Source: Tupaia tana
Lineage: Eukaryota; Chordata; Mammalia; Scandentia; Tupaiidae
Assembly (NCBI GenBank): GCA_026018925.1
Contig: JAKSZU010000027.1
Coordinates: forward strand, 62,001-126,000
Reading direction: 5' to 3'
DNA length: 64,000 nt
The translations under genes and the position numbers were made by a program. The notes under the pieces are model-generated. The model saw only the letters and a list, made by a program, of their open reading frames with translations. It did not search any database and had not been told where the DNA came from. Below are positions 58,186 through 64,000 of this stretch, one piece after another; position 1 is the first letter of the stretch, and every line of letters begins with the position of its first letter.

Positions 58186-60227
58186 GAGTTAGCATGAGGG
58201 TCAGGTTAGGGTTGGGGTTGAGCTTAAGGTGTCCGCCTAGGGTTAGGGTTAGGTGTATGGTTTGATTTAGGCTTCAGGTTAGGTTAGGTTTGAACTTAGT
58301 TTGAGGGAGTAAGTTTAGGGCTATTGTTAGTTTTCGGTTCAGTGTTACCGTGGGAGATAGCGTCAGGGTCAGGTTAGGGTTGGGGTTGAGCTTCAGGTGT
58401 CCGCCTAGGGTTAGGGTTAGGTCTATGGTTTGAGTTAGGCTTCAGGTTACATTAGGTTTGAAATTAGTTTGAGGGAGTAAGTTTAGCGTTAATGTTAGTT
58501 TTCGGTTCAGTGTTACGGTTGGAGTTAGCGTGAAGGTCAGGTTAGGGTTGGGGTTGAGCTTAAGGTGTCCGCCTAGGGTTAGGGTTAGTTGTATGGTTTG
58601 ATTTATGCTTCAGGTTAGGTTAGGTTTGAACTTAGTTTGAGGGAGTATGTTCAGGGCGACTGTTAGTTTTCGGGTAACTCTTATGGTTGGAGTTAGCGTG
58701 AGGGCCAGGTTAGGTTTGGGGTTGAGCTTAAGGTGTCCGCCTAGGGTTAGGCTTAGGGCTATGGTTTGAGTTAGGCTTCAGGTTAGGTTAGGTTTGAACT
58801 TAGTTTGAGGGAGTAAGTTTAGGGCTACTGTTAGTTTTCGGTTCAGTGTTACGGTTGGAATTAGCCTCAGGGTCAGGTTAGGGTTGGGTTAAGCTTAAGG
58901 TGTCCGCCTAGGGTTAGGGTTAGGTCTATTGTTTGAGTTAGGCTTCAGGTTAGGTTAGGTTTGAACTTAGTTTGAGGGAGTAAGTTTAGGGCTACTGTTA
59001 GTTTTCGGTTCAGTGTTACGGTTGGACTTAGCGTGAGGGTCAGGTTAGGGTTGAAGTTGAGCTTCAGGTGTCCACCTAGGGTTAGGGTTAGGTGTATGGT
59101 TTGATTTAGGCTTTAGGTTAGGTTAGGTTTGAACTTAGTTTGAGGGAGTAAGTTTAGGGCTACTGTGAGTTTTCGGTTCAGTGTTCCGGTTGGAGATAGC
59201 GTCAGGGTGAGGTTAGGGATGGGGTTGAGCTTCAGGTGTCCGCCTCTTGTTAGGGTTAGGTCTATGATTTGAGTTAGGCTTCAGGTTAGGTTAGGTTTGA
59301 CTTTATTTTGAGCGAGTTAGTTTAGGGCTACTCTTAGTTTTCGGTTCAGTGATATGGTTGGAGTTAGCGTGGATGGCAGGTTAGGGTTGGGGTTGAGCTT
59401 AAGGTGTCCGCCTAGGGTTAGGGTTAGGTCTATGGTTTGATTTAGGCTTCAGGTTAGGTTAGGTTTGAACTTAGTTTGAGGGAGTAATTTTAGGGCTACT
59501 GTTAGTTTTCCTTTAACTGTTACGGTTGGAGTAAGCGTCAGGGTCAGGTTAGGGTGTGGGTTAAGCATAAGGTGTCGGCCTAGGGTTAGGGTTAGTTTTG
59601 TGGATTGAGTTAGGCTTCAGGTTAGTTTAGGTTTGAAGTTAGTTTGAGGGAGTAAGTTTAGGGCTACTGTTAGTTTTCGGTTCAGTGTTACGGTTGGAGT
59701 TAGCGTCAGGGACAGGTTAGGGTTGGGGTTGAGCTTAAGGTGTCCGCCTAGGGTTAGGGTTAGGTGTATGGTTTGATTTAGGCTTCAGGTTAGGTTAGGT
59801 TTGAACTTAGTTTGAGGGAGTAAGTTTAGGTCTACTGTTAGTTTTCGGGTAACTGTTATGGTTGGAGTTAGCGTCAGTGCCATTTTAAGTTTGGGGTTGG
59901 GCTTAAGGTGTCCGCCTAGGGTTAGGGTAAGGTCTTTGGTTTCAGTTAGGCTTCAGGTTAGGTTAGGTTTGAAGTTAGTTTGAGGGAGTAAGTTTAGGGC
60001 TACTGTTAGTTTTCGGTTCAGTTTTACGGTTGGATTTAGTGTCAGGGTCAGATTATGGTGGGGGTTAAGCATAAGGTGTCCGCCCAGGGTTAGGGTTAGG
60101 TCTATGATTTGATTTAGGCTTCAGGTTAGGTTAGGTTTGAACTTAGTTTGAGGGAGTAAGTTTAGGGCTATTGTTAGTTTTCGGTTCAGTGTTACGGTGG
60201 GAGATAGCGTCAGGGTCAGGTTAGGGT
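58186..60227 (+). repeat. 9-monomer-spaced block, copy 2, then mixed monomers
   Basis: Copy 2 runs to about 58,857. The following eight units are unusually diverged (ctttattttgagcgag near 59,300, gcgtggatggcagg near 59,370, gggtgtgggttaagc near 59,553). The aagcataagg form near 60,068 is shared with the first few hundred bases of the window. A one-base loss lies near 58,888. Confidence 0.75.
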
Positions 60228-63200
60228 TGGGGTTGAGCTTCAGGTGTCCGCCTAGGGTTAGGGTTAGGTCTATGGTTTGAGTTAGGCTTCAGGTTAGGTT
60301 AGGTTTGAACTTAGTTTGAGGGAGTAAGTTTAGGGCTACTGTAAGTTTTCGGTTCAGTGTTACGGTTGGAGATAGCGTCAGGGTCAGGTTAGGGTTGGGG
60401 TTGAGCTTCAGGTTTCCGCCTAGGGTTAGGGTTAGGTCTATGGTTTGAGTTAGGCTTCAGGTTAGTTTAGGTTTGAAATTAGTTTGAGGGAGTAAGTTTA
60501 GGGCTAATGTTAGTTTTCGGTTCAGTGTTACGGTTGGAGTTAGCATGAGGGTCATGTTAGGGTTGGGGTTGAGCTTAAGGTGTCCGCCTAGGGTTAGGGT
60601 TAGGTGTATGGTTTGATTTAGGCTTCAGGTTAGGTTAGGTTTGAACTTAGTTTGAGGGAGTAAGTTTAGGGCGACTGTTAGTTTTCGGGTAACTGTTATG
60701 GTTGGAGTTAGCGTCAGGGCAAGGTTAGGGTTGGGGTTGAGCTTAAGGTGTCCGCCTCAGGTTAGGGTTAGGTCTATGGTTTGAGTTAGGCTTCAGGTTA
60801 GGTTAGGTTTGAACTTAGTTTGAGGGAGTAAGTTTAGGGCTACTGTTAGTTTTCGGTTCAGTGTTACGGTTGGAGATAGCGTCAGGGTCAGGTTAGCGTT
60901 GGGATTGTGCTTCAGGTGTCCTCCTAGGGTTAGGGTTAGGTCTATGGTTTGAGTTAGGTTTCAGGTTAGGTTAGGTTTGAACTTAGTTTGAGGGAGTAAG
61001 TTTAGGGCTACTGTTAGTTTTCAGTTCAGTGTTACGGTTGGATTTAGCGTGAGGGTCAGGTTAGGATTAGGGTTGAGCTTAAGGTGTCTGCCTAGGGTTG
61101 GGGTTAGTTGTATGGTTTGATTTAGGCTTCAGGTTAGGTTAGGATTGAACTTAGTTTGAGGGAGTAAGTTTAGGGCTACTGTTAGTTTTCAGGTAATTGT
61201 TATGGTTGGAGTTAGCGTCAGGGCCATTTTAGGATTTGGGTTGAGGTTAAGGTGTCCGCCAAGGGTTAGGGTTAGGTCTATGGTTTGAGTTAGGCTTCAG
61301 GTTAGGTTAGGTTTGAAGTTAGTTTGAGTGAGTAAGTTTAGGGCTACTGTTAGTTTTCGGTTCAGTGTTACGGTTGGAGATAGCGTCAGGGTTAGTTAGG
61401 GTTGGGGTTGAGCTTCAGGTGTCCGCCTAGGGTTAGGGTTAGGTCTAGGGTTTGAATTAGGCTTCAGGTTAGGTTAGGTTTGAACTTAGTTTGAGGGAGT
61501 AAGTTTAGGGCTACTGTTAGTTTTCTTTTCAGTGTTACGGTTGGAGTTAGCGTGTGGGTCAGTTTAGGGTTGGGCTTGAGCTTAAGGTGTCCGCCTAGGG
61601 TTAGGGTTAGGTGTATGGTTTGATTTAGGCTTCAGGTTAGGTTAGGTTTGAACTTAGTTTGAGGGAGTAAGTTTAGGGCTACTGTTAGTTTTCGGTTCAG
61701 TGTTACGGTTGGAGATAGCGTCAGGGTCAGGTTAGGGATGGGGTTGAGCTTCAGGTGTCTGCCTAGGGTTAGGGTTAGGTCTATGGTTTGAGTTAGGCTT
61801 CACGTTAGGTTAGGTTTGAAATTAGTTTGAGGGAGTAAGTTTAGGGCTAATGTTAGTTTTCGGTTCAGTGTAACGGTTGGAGTTAGCGTGAGGGTCATGT
61901 TAGGGATGGGGTTGAGCTTATGGTGTCCGCCTAGGGTTAGGGTTAGGTGTATGGTTTGATTTAGGCTTCAGGTTAGGTTAGGTTTGAACTTAGTTTGAGG
62001 GAGTAAGTTTAGGGCTACTGTTAGTTTTCGGGTAACTGTTATGGTTGGAGTTAGCGTCAGGGCCAGGTTCGGTTGGGGTTGAGCTCAAGTGTCCGCCTAG
62101 GTTTAGGGTTATGTCTATGGTTTGAGTTAGGCTTCAGGTTAGGTTAGGTTTGATCTTAGTTTGAGGGAGTAAGTTTAGGGCTATGGTTAGTTTTCGGTTC
62201 AGTGTTACAGTTGGAGATAGCGTCAGGGTCAGGTTAGGGTTGGGGTTGAGCTTAAGGTGTCCGCCTAGCGTTAGGGTTAGGTGTATGGTTTGATTTAGGC
62301 TTCAGGTTAGGTTAGGTTTGAACTTAGTTTGAGGGAGTAAGTTTAGGGCTACTGTTAGTTTTCGGTTCAGTGTTATGGTTGGAGATAGCGTCTGGGTCAG
62401 GTTATGGTTGGGCTTGAACTTCAGGTGTCCGCCTAGGGTTAGGGTTTGGTCTATGGTTTGAGTTAGGCCTCAGGTTAGGTTATGTTTGAAATTAGTTTGA
62501 GGGAGTAAGTTTAGGGCTACTGTTAGTTTTCGGTTCAGTGTTACGGTTGGAGTTAGCGGGAGGGTCAGGTTAGGGTCGGGGTTGAGCTTAAGGTGTCCGC
62601 CTAGGATTAGGGTTAGGTCTATGGTTTGAGTTAGGCTTCAGGTTAGGTTAGGTTTGAAATTAGTTTGAGGGAGTATGTTTAGGGCTAATTTTAGTTTTCG
62701 GTTCAGTGTTATGGTTGGAGTTAGCGTGAGGGTCAGGTTAGGGTTGGGGTTGAGGTTAAGGTGTCCGCCTAGGGTTAGGGTTAGGTGTATGGTTTGATTT
62801 AGGCTTCAGGTTAGGTTAGGTTTGAGCTTAGTTTGAGGGAGTAAGTTTAGGGCGACTGTTAGTTTTCTGGTAACTGTTATGGTTGGAGTTAGTGTCAGGG
62901 CCAGGTTAGGGTTGGGGTTGAGCTTAAGGTTTCCGCCTAGGGTTAGGGTTAGGTCTATGGTTTGAGTTAGGCTTCAGGTTAGGTTATGTTTGAAGTTAGT
63001 TTGAGGGAGTAAGTTTAGGGCTACTGTTAGTTTTCGGTTCAGTGTTACGGTTGGAGTTAGCGTCAGGGTTAGGTTAGGGTTGGGGTTGAGCTTCAGGTGT
63101 CCGCCTAGGGTTAGGGTTAGGTCTATGGTTTGAGTTAGGCTTCAGGTTAGGTTAGGTTTGAAGTTAGTTTGAGGGAGTAAGTTTAGGGCTACTTTTAGTT

Positions 63201-64000
63201 TGCGATTCAGTGTTACGGTTGGAGATAGCGTCAGGGTTAGGTTACGGTTGGGGTTGAGCTTCAGGTGTCCGCCTAGGGATAGGGTTAGGTCTATGGTTTG
63301 AGTTAGCTTCAGGTTAGGTTAGGTTTGAACTTAGTTTGAGAGAGTAAGTATAGGGCTACTGTCAGTTTTCGGTTCAGTGTTACGGTTGGAGTTAGCGTGA
63401 GGGTCAGGTTAGGGTTGGGCTTGAGCTTAAGGTGTCCGCCTAGGGTGAGGGTTAGGTGTATGGTTTGATTTAGGCTTCAGGTTAGGTTAGGTTTGAACTT
63501 AGTTTGAGGGAGTAAGTTTAGGGCTACTGTTAGTTTTCGGTTCAGTGTTACGGTTGGAGATAGCGTGAGGGTCAGGTTAGGGTTGGGGTTGAGCTTCAGG
63601 TGTCCGCCTAGGGTTAGGGTTAGGTCTATGGTTTGAGTTAGGCTTCAGGTTAGTTTAGGTTTGAAATTAGTTTGAGGGAGTAAGTTTAGGGCTAATGTTA
63701 GTTTTCGGTTCAGTGTTACGGTTGGAGTTATCGTGAGGGTCATGTAAGGGTTGGGGTTGAGCTTAAGGTGTCCGCCTAGGGTTAGGGTTAGGTGTATGGT
63801 TGGTTTAGGCTTCAGGTTAGGTTAGGTTTGAACTTAGTTTGAGGGAGTAAGTTTAGGGCTACTGTTAGTTTTCGGTTCAGTGTTACGGTTGGAGATAGCG
63901 TCAGGGTCAGGTTAGCGTTGGGGTTGTGCTTCAGGTGTCCTCCTAGGGTTAGGGTTAGGTCTATGGTTTGAGTTAGGCTTCAGGTTAGGTTAGGTTTGAA
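60228..64000 (+). repeat. Long duplicated block, copy 2, cut by the window edge
   Basis: Second copy of 45,956-49,729 in the same order and orientation, with four shared one-base losses and one private loss (agttagcttcagg, near 63,306). Substitutions seen by eye include gcctaggattag here against gcctagggttag, and ggttggagttagtg here against ggttggtgttagtg. It is still matching at the last base, so its full length is unknown. Confidence 0.95.

Larger units (their letters stand above)
1..64000 (+). repeat. 168-bp satellite DNA array, about 381 head-to-tail monomers
   Basis: Every line of the window reads as the same 168-bp unit, and a given landmark recurs at the same place every 840 bases (five units). 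The first landmark copy is at 1 and the last at 63,988, equal to 381 units minus 21 bp. No monomer is inverted. No stretch departs from the unit, so there is no inserted transposon, gene or unique DNA. Both edges cut through repeat, so the array continues outside the window. Monomers differ mainly by substitutions. Single-base indels occur near 7820, 8238, 8488, 9494, 16,328, 19,069, 20,158, 26,500, 34,930, 37,552, 40,239, 42,929, 44,831, 45,811, 47,123, 47,812, 47,818, 49,531, 54,831, 56,521, 57,309, 58,888, 61,394, 62,083, 62,089, 63,306 and 63,801. The family name and host are not recognised. Confidence 0.98.

Noticed and set aside
1-64000. CRISPR array
   Set aside because: The repeats are 168 bp, directly abutting, without unique spacers, and there are no cas genes.
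1-64000. rRNA, tRNA or other structured RNA genes
   Set aside because: No conserved rRNA or tRNA motifs appear, and every part is accounted for by the satellite monomer.
1-64000. Transposons, LTR elements or other virus-like fossils inside the array
   Set aside because: No stretch departs from the 168-bp unit. There are no long terminal repeats, inverted ends, poly-A tails or coding remnants. The long duplications are whole-monomer multiples of satellite.
1-64000. Conventional three-tier G-quadruplex sites
   Set aside because: In the consensus, four GGG runs with loops of seven bases or fewer do not occur together. Only weaker two-tier forms are plausible.

Overview
The whole 64 kb window is one uninterrupted satellite DNA array. 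I see no protein gene, RNA gene, transposon, viral fossil or unique single-copy sequence. The repeat unit is 168 bp, always in the same orientation. The same monomer landmark falls at position 1 and again at 63,988, which is 381 monomers less 21 bp. I traced that deficit to 27 single-base indels (24 losses, 3 gains). Larger length differences between related blocks equal whole numbers of monomers, give or take these single-base indels. The consensus monomer, counted by hand, is 62 G, 59 T, 29 A and 18 C (48% GC, 72% G+T), so the + strand is the G-rich strand. Each monomer carries a TTAGGG-like box, a TTAGG-like box and many degenerate relatives. It divides into 28 in-phase hexamers resembling TAGGGT, which suggests the unit arose from a decayed telomeric array.

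This is a eukaryotic, non-coding, tandem-repeat chromosome region (centromeric, pericentromeric or subtelomeric heterochromatin). The TTAGGG content fits an animal or another lineage with that telomere repeat, but I cannot name the species, and nothing in the window fixes the chromosomal location.

Layout: the array is a mosaic of monomer variants whose order is reused in blocks, giving several local higher-order repeats (HORs). 350-1857: a 6-monomer period. 1930-6297: a 13-monomer (2184 bp) block in two tandem copies. 7890-14,039: nested 8-, 13- and 15-monomer duplications. 15,470-16,315: a copy of 9,590-10,435. 19,437-23,342: a segment copied 18 monomers away. 24,178-29,736: a 9-monomer (1512 bp) period. 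30,064-32,767: a 10-monomer (1680 bp) period. 36,004-45,395: the cleanest HOR, a 16-monomer (2687 bp) unit with two full copies, one 14-monomer deletion copy and one interrupted copy. 45,956-49,729 is repeated at 60,228-64,000 and runs off the right edge. 53,390-54,640 and 56,675-58,857 hold smaller 5- and 9-monomer duplications. The stretches between are monomers for which I found no clean local HOR partner.

No genes work together here. What can be read is the history of the array: decay of telomere-like DNA, fixation of a 168-bp unit, splitting into linked variant classes, then repeated unequal exchange and patchy transfer of blocks, most recently around 36-45 kb and in the 46-50/60-64 kb pair. 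Block boundaries were found by eye from marker variants and are accurate to a few tens of bases.
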